Positions 32,246 to 45,560 of a stretch of 64,000 bases of DNA are shown piece after piece. The notes below the pieces were generated by a model that searched no databases, was not told where the DNA came from, and worked only from the letters and a program-made list of their open reading frames with translations. The stretch spans positions 4,484,001 to 4,548,000 of the forward strand of contig CM072343.1 of the NCBI GenBank assembly GCA_036874045.1, read 5' to 3'. The translations under genes were made by a program, and so were the position numbers. Numbering within the stretch: position 1 is the stretch's first letter; the number at the start of each line of letters is the position of its first letter. Source of the DNA: Cymodocea nodosa. Its lineage: Eukaryota > Streptophyta > Magnoliopsida > Alismatales > Cymodoceaceae.

Positions 32246-34413
32246 TGTTTAGAATGAAAAAGTGCATATTATTAATGGTTAAATTATGGTTAATTGCATA
32301 ATATTTAGCTTATCATATAAGAATTAAGCCATTATGTTATAATTGCACTGTTATATGCTTTAATTGAAGAATCTACTTAAATTAGGGGAATTAATGTTAA
32401 TTTAGTACATTTATGAACTGTCGGTAAGTTGCAGGTTGTGAAATTCTTAAGCATCCGAATTTTTTGATATTTCAGACAGTTATGTTTAACATATCGAACA
32501 AATTCGGACAGTTATGTTTAATAGACCAAATATGTATCGGATAGTTATGTTTAAATTGCCGAACATTTATGTTTTGAGAGAATATTTTATTATTTCCTGA
32601 AGTACACGTGTCAAAACCATAATGAATGACTTAAGTGAACTTTCAGTGAGTTATCTATAACTATCCGAAATTGCAGTTGGGCATCGGATAGTTATCCTTG
32701 TAACTCTTCGAAATCTCTTTTTATTTATAAAATAGCTAAGGACACGTGTCGTGTTCTAGGAAATTGACTTAAGTGGATTTTCGGTGAATTAGCTGCAACT
32801 ATCCGAAATGCATCTGAGCATCGGATAGTTAGACCTGTAACTCTCCGAAATGTTATTTTATGATTAAATTACTGCTGACACGTGTTGAGATCTAGTAGAT
32901 TTACTTAAGTTATATATCGGTGAGTTATTTATAACTATCCAAAATGCACCTGAGCATCAGATAGTTAAGTTTATAAGTATCCAAAATGCACCTGAGTATT
33001 GGATAGTTAAATTTATGCACGTGTTTTATAGTTAAATCAACGAAGAAAGTCCGTTGAGTTATCTATAACTCCACAGACTATATATTTTCTAATATGCCAC
33101 TGTAGCGGTTGCAGGAACAGACAGTTGGAGGAGAAAAACCACATTTGCACGTATCGCGCAGGGAAAGAAATCATCGCTATTGATAAAAATGAAGGAAATC
33201 CAACTGACCATTCAAGCAGAAGTAGTTACTACTGAAGAAATATAAAAAAGAAAAAGAAAAAAGAAGAAGGGTGTGATCGGTGGAAGGTCAGTGTGTGTAG
33301 AGGAGGATCGGCGTTGCAATTCTCTGAAGTACCACACCAACCATCATCATCACCACCATAATCACCAACCATCGAAGGTATGTGAGGATACTTGCCTGAT
33401 GTCGGGTCGATTCCGAGCCAAACACAATGCCTGACAACCACTATGAGGAGTGATTGCGTCATGAGAAGGGAAGCCATTTTCACCAAGCGCCGACTCATAT
33501 TTCAGGAGATCGTAAAGCTTTTAGCCTTGGCTTTGGGTTGATACCTGTATGCTGAAGAGGAGATCATCTTGCAATTCTGGACTCACGATTCTATAGGGAG
33601 AGGAGACAGGATTGTAAGTGGTTTAATTTTCAGTGGTGTAATCGCATTGCAAGTAGCGTCGGAAGTATTTACTGTCTAGTGAGATTTCTTTACATTTCAC
33701 CTGTCGCCCATTTCCATGTTCATATTAAAATAAAAATACCAAAAACAATTTATCTATGTTTGTATGTTGTATTGTTTGTGTTGTATCGTGATTAATGTTA
33801 TCTTTGTTAGTGTTGTGATTGTTTTATGTTTATTTTAGATTTACAGTTTACTGAAATTGGTTCGTTCAAAAGACTTAAAGATTTTAATGGTTGATGTTTG
33901 AATTATCTAAATGTTAGTATTGCTTAATGATAAATCCAATGTTAACTAGCATTAAAGAGCTTAATTGATGTTATTTACAATCTGTGGAATTGCCCAATGG
34001 TTGGTCTAATTCCTTTGTAAATAACAGTATTAAAAAGAAAAGTCAGGCTCATGGAGTTAACTTAAGTCGACGAGGTTAGTCCGTTGAGTTAGCCATAACT
34101 CAAGGAACTTAGTCCGTTGAGTTAACTATAAGTCAACGGAGAGCTTATTGAATATATAAATTTGATTATCAACAAACGAACAGTTCTCAAGTTTGTCAGC
34201 AATTCCCTGTGGGATTGACCTGTACTTGCACACTGATACAATATACACTGTGCACTTGCAATTAAAGTACAAATTGGAATTAATATCTAAATTGTATTAA
34301 AGGTTGTTTGTTTACTTCTAAAAGAAAGAATAGGCATAAAAATAAATTAATTAAGTAAAACAGAAGTAACAAATCCAACTTTTTCTAGTGTAGTGTTGGG
34401 AAAAACCAAACAA
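32246..34413 (+). repeat. 5' LTR of E2
   Basis: A 2168-base LTR from TGTTTAGAATG to ACCAAACA. A TATA-like ACTATATATTT lies at about 33078-33088, upstream of the GC-richer leader. The intron-like segment is 33614-33838, and the hairpin cluster is 34050-34142. Confidence 0.92.
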
Positions 34414-34420
34414 GTTTTAT

Positions 34421-34438
34421 GGCGCCGTTGTCGGGGAA
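34421..34438 (+). other. Primer-binding site of E2, tRNA-Asp
   Basis: TGGCGCCGTTGTCGGGGA, one mismatch from the perfect site in E1. Confidence 0.88.
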
Positions 34439-34516
34439 TTGAATTGAATTAAGCAACTGTTAGAGCTGTTTCGTTTTAATAGCCAGAGTTGTGTGTTTTC
34501 TTCTATAATTGAGAAT

Positions 34517-37500
34517 ATGGCATATGCTTATGCTCAAAGATTTCTGAAACCTGTAATTAGCATATGTGAATTTTGCAATTCTGAAGGACACGACATTTTT
34601 GATTGTTTGAAATTGAAACGTTTATAGATTGTTAGATCCCATGAACAAAAAATGAATTATCCTCAATATAATAGAGCCGAGTATGAGAATCCTATAGTTT
34701 ACCCAACTGATGGTCAGTATAGAATGTGTAATATGATGAGAGACACTGAAGCTTGGGATAGCTATGACAGACTGGAGCATAGTATAGAGCAAAATCTGGA
34801 CAAACTAGAATATTTTGTGTGTCAACAACAAGAAGTCAACCAATTAAACTATAAGGAGGCATATTCAGAACCTAAACAGGATATAATTTACGAAACAGAA
34901 AAAGCCATAAAGAAAATTGATCAAAAATTGAATGCAATGAAATTAGATGATCTAGAACAAAAATTAAAAGCATTAGATGAAAATGCAATGAAAATACAAG
35001 TTATGCAATAGGACAATGAAAATTATAATGTTATAAACTTGCATAATTTGCAAAATATACAACAAACAGAAAAGACTAATGCAAGAGAATTTAAAGAATG
35101 CACTTTAAAACTAAAAACAATTGAAGATCATAATCACGAAAATGATATACAAAAACATCATGAAAATAATGAAAATCTGGAAGATGTATGTGTAACATTA
35201 AGATCTGGAACTGATATACCACCAAGAACTCAAAATGAAAATGACATGAAGGTGGACAAGATAAAAATCAAAATGATAATGAAAATATAGTTGAAAATCT
35301 AGAAATCACTGAAGAACAATCTGAATCTGCGAATGAAGCTAAAAATGATCAAACAAATCAACTGAAAGAAAAAGAGTCTTTGAAATCACAATCTTTAGCA
35401 CCCTATCCTAAAAGATTACAACAAACAATACCTAAAAGACAAGAGAAAATCAGAGAAATTTTTGAAAAAGTACAAGTTAACATTCCTTTGTTAGATCTAT
35501 TGCAGAAAATGCCACCTTGAGCTAAATTTCTTAAGGATTGGTGTACTAAGAAAAGAGAGTGAAAAGTTCTTAGAAAGGTCTTTTTAGCTGAGCAAAGTAG
35601 TTGCATATTTCTGCCACAAATTCCTAAAAAGTTATCTGATCCTTGAATCCCTGTTATATCATGCACCATAGGAAATACCATTTTAGAAAGAACATTAATA
35701 GACTTAGGTGCAGGTATAAATGTTATGCCAAGTGATATATTTGCATCCTTAGGATTAGAAGGCTTAACTCCTACTAGTACGGTTATTCAATTAGCTGATA
35801 GAAGTATAAGATACCCTAGAGGAAAAATAGAGGATGTCTTAATTAAAATCAAAAATTTTATATATCCTATTGATATTGTAATTTTGGATTCCCAACAAAT
35901 TAAGCATAAAAATAGTGATACATCTTTAATTTTGGGAAGGCCATTTTTAGCAACATCAGGGGCTATTATCAATTGTAAAACTGGAGTAATGAAGTTAGCA
36001 TATTGTAATGAGGATACTCAATTAAATATTTTCAAACTAGAAAGGTTTTAAGAGTTAGAAATGTCCTTACATACCATAGACTTTTTAGAGGATGAAGGAG
36101 ATATGCTAGATGATGTAATTTAAGAAGAATTAAATAGGTAAATCAATTCTGAAATTTTAGAAGAAAGTGAAAGCATAAATATAGAAAGAGATTGGGAAGA
36201 AATTAATTTAAAAAATGATAATGTTCAGTTAGGAGCTCTAGCTTCTGATGGACAGCATTTAGAATTAAAACCTTTACCTCCTGAATTAACCTATATATTT
36301 CTGGAAGATAAATGAACCTGTCCAATCATTATTGCTTCAAATTTAAAAGAGGATCAAATAGCTAAATTAAAAGATGTAGTAAAAAGTTATAAAGAAGCAA
36401 TAGGATGGACTATGATTGATATAGAAGGGTTAAGTTCAACTTTATGCTGTCACCACATATATTTAGAAGAGAATGCTAAACCTATTAAAATTCCTGAGAG
36501 GAGATTAAATCCAAACCTTAAAGAAGTAGGCTGGAAGGAAATAGTTAAATGGTTAGATAATGATATAATTTATTCGATTTCTGATAGCTCGTGGGTTAGT
36601 CCAATCCATGTAGTTCCCAAGAAATCAGGATTAATAGTTATTAGGAATGAAAGTCAAGACTTGATCCCTACTAGAATTCAATCAGGCTGGAGAGTATGTA
36701 TAGACTATAGAAAGTTGAATGCTATGACTAGAAAATATCATTTTCCCTTACCTTTTATAGATCAAATGCTAGAAAAATTAGCAGAGCAAGAATATTTTTG
36801 TTTCCTAGATGGGTATTCAGGGTATAATCAAATTCCAGTAGCATTAGAGGATCAAGAGAAAACAACTTTTACCTGTCCTAATGGAACTTATGCTTTTAAA
36901 AGAATGCCATTCGGATTATGCAATGCGCCAGCTACCTTTCAAAGGTGTGTGTAGGGCATATTTACTAGAATGATTGAAGATTTTTTAGAAATATTTATGG
37001 ATGATTTTACTGTATATGGAAACTCATATGAAGTGTGTTTAAGCAATTTAGACCAAATATTAAAATGGTGTGTGGAAAAAAATCTGGTTTTAAATTGGGA
37101 AAAATGTCACTTCATGGTTAAACAAGGAATAGTCTTAGGGCATGTTGTTTCTAAGAAAGGGTTGGAAGTAGATAAAGCTAAAATAGAAGTAATTTCTAAT
37201 CTACTAGAACCTAAATCAGTAAAAGATATTAGATCATTTCTAGGACATGCTGGTTTTTATAAAAGATTTATTAAAGACTTTAGCAAGATAGCTAGACCTT
37301 TAACTAATCTATTAAAAGATGTTCCATTTAACTTTGATAAAAATTGCAAGGAAGCATTTTTCAGACTCAAAACTAGTTTAATTTCAACTCCTATAATTCA
37401 AGCACCTAATTGGAACCATCCATTTGAATTAATGTGCGATGCTTTTGATTTTGCTGTAGGAGCAGTGTTAGGACAGAAGATAGAAAAATCTCCTAGAGTG

Positions 37501-39155
37501 ATTCATTATGCAAGCAAAACCTTAAATGATGCTCAAGTTAATTACACAACTACTGAAAATGAATTATTAGCTGTTGTGTTTGCTTTAGAAAAGTTTAGAT
37601 CATATTTGATTGGAGCTAAAGTAATAGTATACACAGATCATTCAGCTCTAAAACATCTAATAAAGAAAAAAGAAACTAAACCTAGATTGATCCGATGGAT
37701 ATTATTATTACAAGAATTTGATCTAGGAATTAAAGATAAAAAAGGTTGTGAGAATGTAGTAGCAGATCATTTATCAAGATTACAAATAGAAAAATCAAAT
37801 ATTGAAATTAAGGATAATTTTCCTGATGAGCAATTAATGACCATTAACACAATACCTTGGTATGCAGACATAGTTAATTACTTAGTTACTGGTTTAACAC
37901 CTAAGGATTGGAATAGATAGGATAAGAAATTATTTTTCTCAAGAGTAAAATATTACTATTGGGAAGACCCATACTTATTTAAGAAATGTCCTGATCTGGT
38001 TTTAAGGAAGTGTGTTCCAGAAACTGAATATCCGAGCATATTGTCTTTCTATCATGACCAAGCTTGTAGAGGGCATTTTGGTTCAGGGAAAACTGCTGCA
38101 AAAATTCTACAATGTGGGTTTTATTGGCCAACATTATTCAAAGATGCTCATAAATATTCCTTAAGTTGTTTAAGATGTCAACAAATAGGAAGAATATCAA
38201 AGAGGAATATGATGTCTCTTAATCCTATTGTTGAGGTTGAAATCTTTGATGTGTGGGGAATAGATTTTATGGGTCCATTTCCTATGTCTAATCAATTTAA
38301 TTACATATTGTTGGGGGTGGATTACGTCTCTAAATAGATAGAAGCTATTCCTACAAAAACTAATGATAACAAAGTGGTAATACAATTTATAAGAACAAAT
38401 ATATTTGTCAGATTTAGAATACCTAAAGCTATTATCAGTGATAAAGGAACTCATTTCTGTAATAGAAGTTTTGAAGCCTTAATGAAGAAATATGGAGTAA
38501 ACCACAAAATTGCAACATCATATCATCCGCAAACAAGTAGACAAGTAGAAAGTGCAAACGAACAAATTAAACTAATCTTGGAAAAAGTAGTAAATCCTAC
38601 TAGAACAGATTGGGCTAATAGATTGATAGATGCACTTTAGGCTTATAGAACTGCTTATCAAACGAGCTTAGGTATGTCACCTTTTAGGCTAGTATATGGA
38701 AAAAGTTGTCATTTACCTACTGAAATAGAACATAAAGCTTATTCGGTATTAAAAATTCTGAACACTAATTTAAATCAAGCTGCTGAAAATAGGAAAATGC
38801 AACTAATTGAATTAGAAGAATTTAGAAATGAAGCTTATTCGAAGACTATAAGAGAAAAAGAAAAAATTAAATTTTGGCATGATAGAAAATTTTTTCCTAA
38901 AAGCTTTGAAATAGGACAAGAAGTATATCTTTATATGGCTAGACTCCATAACCATCTAGGAAAATTGAAATCTAGATGGGCAGGACCTTACATAGTTCGA
39001 AATATTTATCCTTATGGAGAGAAATTGAAAATCCTAAAAATCAGAATATATTTGAAGTAAATGAACACAGACTTAAACCTATTCTAAAAACACCAAAAAG
39101 CTCCTTTGGAATTATAGAAGAAGTCAGAGTAGAGGACTACTCGAGCTTTATTTAG
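34517..39155 (+). pseudogene. pol: ORFa of E2: zinc knuckle, protease, RT, RNase H, integrase
   Basis: From ATG 34517: CCHC knuckle (CEFCNSEGHDIFDC); linker; VCVTLRSGTDIPPR near 35190; Athila-type protease with DLGAGINVMP (35701) and LILGRPFLATSG; RT (WRVCIDYRKLNAM, MPFGLCNAPATFQ, catalytic FMDD at 36994-37005); RNase H ([14 protein letters not shown]); integrase with HHCC (about 38050-38190), core D, D and E residues in IDFMGPF, ISDKGTHF and QVESANEQ, and tail LGKLKSRW. The product would copy and integrate the element. Stops include 34625, 35009, 36049, 36952, 37918, 38335 and 38638. Frameshifts lie near 35250 and 39020. There is no capsid domain at its N-terminus. The domain order and motifs place it in the Athila branch. 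Confidence 0.9.
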
Positions 39156-39738
39156 TAAGAAATCAGTTTTTATGTTTATATATATAAAAAAAAAATTAAA
39201 AATATATATAAAACATAAAAATAGTTGCGGTTCAACCGACTGGATCCATCGGTATGACCAGAACATAAAAAATTGTATATTAATTTTCAAAAGAAAAAAA
39301 AATATTGGTTTTACCGAAACATAATATCAGTTCAATCGAAAGAAAAATAACAAAAATAAAAAATATTTAGGTCTGACCGAAACATAGTATCAGTTAAATC
39401 GGTAAAAAAAAGAAAAACTATTCTCTGTAATATTTTTATTATATTTGCTTGTACGGGGAGTCTGTTGAGTTACACTTAACTCAACGAGCTTACTCCGTTA
39501 AGTCTTGAGTTAGTCAACGAGCTTATTCCGTTGAGTTAACTGTAACTCAACGGAGTACTGTAGCTAAGACCGCAGATAAAATAGTAATAGTTGGTTCGGG
39601 AAATGACCCGATTACCCGTCTAAAACTTAGGGCTTATTTAAACTAAATCTTAGGGTTTTGGAGGCATTATCCGACAAATCATTTAGAATCTAGAATAGTA
39701 GAAATCAGAGTGATTCCGTGCTATTGTGTTACTCCACG
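39156..39738 (+). other. E2 spacer between ORFa and ORFb
   Basis: Imperfect repeats of ACCGAAACATA phrases (39225-39410), then the hairpin cluster at 39460-39560. The best hairpin has 12-base perfect arms TCCGTTGAGTTA and a 4-base loop (39527-39554). Confidence 0.6.
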
Positions 39739-41957
39739 ATGAGGAAGATGACACCTGAATTCTGGGAAGAGGTAGTTGACACCGCATAGTTTCTAAAGGA
39801 ATCTGAAAAATAGCACACGAGGCAGAAGATCAAAAATACAACAAGAGAGAAAGAGCTACAGAAGGTAGAATCAGAACTTTTCAATTTCAGAAGAGATTTA
39901 GTAGATTTCGGTATACAAATACCTCAAATAATGGAAACACGAATCAGAATAGCAACAGAAATAGTTGTAAGCAAGGAAAGACAAATAAGGCCAAGTAATG
40001 AAGTTGCCCTAGAATTAATCCAACGTAAGTCCCGACTCTAGTTCAAAAGACGAATCTGTAGACGAGCTAAATGGGTGATCTGGGAGCAAGAAAGGAAAGA
40101 AAATGAAGAGGCAACTAAAGGATAAGAGGAGCCGACTACTGAAAGACCTGTTTCTAAGGAGCAGCAGCTTGGACCTTCAGTTCCACCATTTAAGCCATTG
40201 GCACAAGCAAAAATGATGGGGCCTTCGACTGAAGAAGAAATAAGAGAATTTGCAGAACTGGTTCAAGTTGGGAAGAACCAAGGAGAATCAGAAGATTTGG
40301 CAGTGGCCAAAGCACACCTAGTGTTTGATGCATTTTACAAAAAGAGGGCTACAGAAAAGTTGAAAGCCCAATATAAAATCAAAGTGGAACAACATCACGC
40401 AGCTACTGTTGCCAAACTTGCTGCAAAAGGAGATGAAGCTGGTCCTTCGAGACCAGTAATTATAAGAAAAGTTAAACAGGAAGAGCTAGTACCTATGGCT
40501 CAAAGGCCTGCAGAGCCTACTTTTGTAGATTTAATTTCAGAAGATGAAGAGGAAGAATAGGCACAACTAATCAGAAAAAAGAAAGGAAAAGAAAAAGTGC
40601 CTGAATTTAAGGAAATTAAATCTGAAGTACCAATTTTTACAATGCCTGTGGAGTAGTTTTTTATTAACCTGCTATCCGATTTTGAGGAAGAGCAGGAGGA
40701 GTAAAGAAAAGAAAAAAATCAGGCTGAAATTAGTCTACAGCCTATACAAGAAGAAACAGAAAGTAGGGCAGAAATTGAATTGCCCGTGACTCCATCCCAA
40801 TCTGTTACAGAATCAGAAAGAACAGTAACAGAACAGATTGGTAGTTAGGAGGAGCAAGAAAGAGCAGAAAATGAAGAGGCTGAAAGAAGCCATTTGGACA
40901 AAAATAATTTCACAGATTCCACTGAAGAGCAAGAAACTCTTCAGCAAATTATGGAAAGAATTCAAGAAAGAGTGGAGAGTTCTACCGGCTCACCACCATA
41001 GACAGAAGCAAAAGCAAAAATTCAGGAATCTGAAGAGAATGTCCAAATGCAGCCTATGCTAGAGGAAGATCAAGAACAAACCCCTCAGGAGCAACAAAGT
41101 CACCTTCCTGACCCGACTGAAACAACAATTTTGAATGAAGTACATTTTTGTAGTCAGGAAGCTTATACCAAATATTAAGAAATAAAGGGTTACGATATTA
41201 TTTACAGTAGACCAGTAAATTGGGATGGAATGCAAGAAATCAAAGATCTATTTGAATTCCAAGGTCTACTGCAATTCATTTCACAAGAGAGAGGGCATGC
41301 AGTATATGAAAATTTAGTGCCCTATTTTTATGATAATTTGAGAGAAGGAGAAGGAGGATTAATTTCAAGCGTGGAGGAAGCTGATGTACAGATAACACTA
41401 GAGCTTCTCCACAATATTTTTGGTTTAAAGAATGAAGGAATAACAATTTTGGAAGATACAACTGCAGTTGAATGGACTGAACAACAAATTAATGATGTTT
41501 AGCTATCAATCCTGGTATGCCATTATTAAACAGATTGAAGCATTTAAATGGTAAAGCACACATGGTAGCTAACATTCTAATTAAAAATGTCTATCAACAA
41601 CAGGGCCATGACATAGAATTAAGTCAATTCGTCAAATGGGCCACCTATGCAGTTGTAAATAAGATCCAAATAAATTGGTCTACAATTTTTATCTCCAAGC
41701 TGAAAACAGTGAAGAAGAAATTATTTTATGGAGATTTGATTCCACTACTGATGGTGGACTGTATTGATTTCACAAAATGGACATAAAAAAGGATCAGATC
41801 TAGAACCATTTCAGTGAAAGAATATAGGAATTTTGTAGCTGCAAAACTAGTTATACCTTCTAGAGGAATTACAGGAGCAGTAGAGAGAATTAATCAATTA
41901 GAGCTTCAATTAGAAAAACTCCAGAAGGAAGTAGATGAACTTAGGCATAGAGATTAA
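39739..41957 (+). pseudogene. ORFb of E2, broken
   Basis: The same protein as at 20983: N-terminus MRKMTPEFWEEVVDT, then the acidic middle with a SUMO-interaction-like FVDLISEDEEEE (40522-40557). The conserved C-terminal domain follows (YDIIYSRPVNWDGMQEIKD, LLHNIFGLKNEGITILEDT, GKAHMVANILIKNVYQ) and ends in VDELRHRD. Stops occur near 39787, 40037, 40123 and 40558, with frame changes in 40600-40860 and near 41500. Role unknown. Confidence 0.75.
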
Positions 41958-43028
41958 ATTGTATTGTTCGTCTACTTATGTAAAGTTGTATGAAATTGTA
42001 TGATGTACTTGTAATGTAATTGATTCATATTAATGAATATAATTTTTCAAATGCAATTTTCATACGTGTTTTGGATGTGAAATGAATGGAATTTATTGAA
42101 TATTATGTCATTGTGGAACTTTATGAATGAATATGTAATAGATTTACAATTTACTGAATGACAGGATAACTGCTTAAAAATTTCTACATGTTATAAGGTA
42201 AAATGTAAATTCTGCATAACATAAAATGACCTGCAAGTTAAATCTTTATATAAGATTTAGATTTAAATGAATTTTAATCAAAATGATGCTTTAATGACAT
42301 AGATTTAACTTTATTACAGTTAGCAGAATGAAAAAGAAAGAAAAAAGAACAGAGAGGAACTTACGAGAGTAGAACTTAGAAGTTGCTAAGTGTTAACTCA
42401 ACGAAGTAAGTCTGTTGAGTTAACTGTAACTCCACGAGGTCAGTAATATAATATAAGGTCACTCCGTTGAGTTATCTGTAAATCAATGAAGTTAGTCTTT
42501 GGAGTTAGCAATAGTAACCAACTGTATTCTGTTGAGTTTTCTGTAACTCAACGAGGTTAGTTCGTGGATTAAATAGAACAGTTATTCTTTTAACCATGAA
42601 CGAAACTTCGTCGGTTTAGCGATTTCCAAAATTTGAAATTAGTAGTGGTACATGTACCCATAAAAACAAGAACCACGATGCATGTTGCAAGACACGTTCT
42701 TGTAATGAGATTTATTCACTTTATGGATGCGTAGTGTATATATAAAATAGAATGTTATTTACGAGTACCAGCACTTTTAAAAGAAAGGAGAATGCGTTGG
42801 AGGAACTAAAAGGAGAAGCAGCTAATTCAACTTCATCCGACAACAAATATTTATAGAATGGAAAGCTTCAGACTGGTATGTAATTAATCTTCTGCTATTT
42901 ATTTATGAGCACATGGACTCGTTCTTACCTAGGAATTTTCATTGCAGAGTACTGAAAATTTTTTTGAACTGAACTTTAACGAAATTCTTTAAGGTGTAGC
43001 TAACCTTTCTTTAAAAGAGAACGTAGAG
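41958..43028 (+). other. E2 spacer between ORFb and gag
   Basis: Colinear with 23220-24307 of E1: an AT-rich 3' part, a hairpin cluster at 42395-42565, then a gag leader. No gene seen. Confidence 0.55.
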
Positions 43029-44216
43029 ATGGTTGCTCTAGTAGAAAAACCATTAGGAGAGATTTTGTATCCTGAATTAATTGATAAACCTTCATGTATT
43101 CGATTGCCAAAATTTGAGGGAGATAGGTTTGAACTGAAATCTAATTATATTAGTCAATTGACACATTTTCATGGATTAGAAAGAGAGGATGCCTATTATT
43201 TCCTTAGAGAATTTAACGAAGTTTGTCAAATGATGAAAATGCCGAACATGAGTATAGATGCTATTAAACTTAGATATATTCCTTTTTCTTTAAAAGACAC
43301 AGCTAAGAGATGGTTATATACTCTATCGCCTGATTCAATTTCTACATGGACTGAATTTTACTCTACTTTTCTGGAAAAATATTATCCAACACATCAAATG
43401 ATTAAAAAGAAGAAAGAAATATTAATGTGTACCCAAAAACAGGGTGAATCATTCTGGAAATATTTTGAAAGATTTAAAGATTTACTGACTCAATGTCCAC
43501 ATCATGCAATGAGTAGGGCACAACTAATAGGTATAATTTATGAAGGTATAGATGTTTCAATGAAATCTTTATTAGAATCTACTTGTCAAAATGGATTTTT
43601 AAAGTTATGTAGTGAAGAAGCATAGGCATATTTAGAAAATTTTGCAAAAAGAACTACACAGTGGGAAAATTTGGCTGAAGCTATTGCAGATAAAAGAATA
43701 TTGCTAAAAGGAATGCATGAAATAAATTCCAATACTATGCTTGAGGTGAAATTAAATGAATTAACAAAGAAAATAGAAGAGTTATCACTAAATCAAAAGC
43801 TAGTAGAAAAGAATGCAAACATAAATGACTTAGATATTATTTATGCTAGAAACCAGAGAGATAACTTGGGAAATTCTTATCATCCTAATTGGAGAAATCA
43901 CCCGAATTTATCTTGGAGAAACAACAATTTCCAAGGAGGAGAAAATATAAATGAGAAGAACATAAGTTATGAAGTATTAATTGAACAAGGAGCTAGAATA
44001 GAGAAATTATAAAAGATAATCCAACAAGTAAACAATCGTCTAGAATTTATATTTGGAAATGCTGCAATTCAAAATCAGAATAGAAATATATCACTTAGAC
44101 AGAAGGAATCAATGGAAGTTAGACCTACTGGAGGATTGCCAATACAAGCTATACCTAATCCTGTCAATAGAACGGTTAATGAAATTGATACCTCTTATGG
44201 GAGGGCAGCTGAATGA
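43029..44216 (+). pseudogene. gag: Gag capsid ORF of E2, downstream of pol, nearly intact
   Basis: A 396-codon frame with no frameshift and two internal stops: TAG 43623 (tryptophan in E1) and TAA 44010 (glutamate in E1). Capsid motifs: RLPKFEGDRFELKSNYISQL, LRYIPFSLKDTAKRWLYTLS, FLEKYYPTHQMIKKKKEI, GESFWKYFERFKDLLTQCPH. This is the Athila Retrotrans_gag domain. The C-terminal part (NPVNRTVNEIDTS) looks like the segment that in Athila elements leads into TLRSG, but here the frame stops. There is no zinc knuckle. This copy shows best that capsid is a separate ORF 3' of pol in this family. Confidence 0.87.
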
Positions 44217-44420
44217 AGCAGCATATCTGAAGCAGCATATCTGAAGCAACTATCTGTATGTATATATGTTTTTTATTTTTAGTTATTAGTATTGTAGAGT
44301 TAATTTTTAACTCAACGAACTTAGTCTGTTGAGTTATGCCTTAACTCCACGAGGGTGTGCAGTAGTTATGTTAATTTTTGTCTCTACTAAATTTTTGTTT
44401 GTGTCTTACAGAATCGACAA

Positions 44421-45560
44421 ATGGAATTGATGCAATTACCGTTGGATGCACTAAGGGAAGTACTAAGTAACTTGTCAGCTAAAGATCTATGCAGGCTATG
44501 TTGTGTATGAAAGGAAATTAAAGACTGTATTGAAGAAAAATATTTTCAAGGATTACAAGCTGCAAAAATGACTAATATTAGAGATGGATTCATATGGAGG
44601 TCATTTAATCGTAGTTCAAATACCCATGAATATTTGGCTATGGAAGAAACTACTGGAATTCCACCCAATGCATTAGAAGGAATAAATCATATTATGGAGA
44701 TAGATGAAGGATTAATAATATACAAGACGAGACCAATGTATGGAAGTTTATTATTACTTGATATTTTGATAAGAAATCCTATAATAGGAGAAGAATGGAA
44801 TATAGGAAGACCTAATAGATTTGAAGCACCAACTGTAAATTGTGGGTCAGCTTTAATATTTTTTGATAAAAATTCTACAATTCCTGAAAAATTATATTAT
44901 TGGAGACCTACAGGAAATTGGGGTGAAGATTTACGCTTAAGTGTGTATAATTTTCTGAATAGATCTTGGAATGAAAACATTATAATATATCTAGAACAGA
45001 AATCATTAATTAACCAAACACATGTCATACTTAATGGATATATCTATTTAGTCACAAAGATATCAATAGCATATAGATCTGATTTATACATAGTGAGTAT
45101 AGACAGTTATGAAGATTATATAGAAATTTTACCTGTACCGAGTGAAATAGCTAAACCACCATCTGTAGAATTTAATGAAATTCAAATAGGAATGTGGTAT
45201 AATGAAGAAGATGATCCTACTTTATGTCTAATAAGATGGTGGGATGAACTGATGAAATTTCAAATATGGATTATGGAAGACATGAATGAATGGAAGTGGG
45301 AAGAGGAGTATATTGAAATAGATATAGAAATAGAAACTACTACATTACCTTGGAATTAAAAAGGATCCCTTTCTACATTACATATCGTTAATGGTAATAC
45401 ACTCGTATTTGGAATTTATAATATATTGCATGTTTAGAAATTAAAAAGGAACAAGAATTGCATTAAAATAGAATTAATAGTAAGAAGAACTATGCCTAAA
45501 AAGTTTGCTTGGACTGATACATTTATTCCATTTGTTTCTACTTTTCAATCATATTCTTAA
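44421..45560 (+). pseudogene. F-box protein gene carried by E2
   Basis: A 379-codon frame from ATG 44421 to TAA 45558-45560, colinear with the E1 copy. The F-box is LPLDALREVLSNLSAKDLCR. A TGA at 44508-44510 (serine TCA in E1) cuts it inside the F-box; the frame is then open from 44511 to TAA 45357, and further broken after that. The C-terminal substrate-type region (GYIYLVTKISIAYRSDLYIV, LIRWWDELMKFQIWIMEDMN) is intact. The tail KFAWTDTFIPFVSTFQ is shared with E1 and, with changes, with A. Confidence 0.85.
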
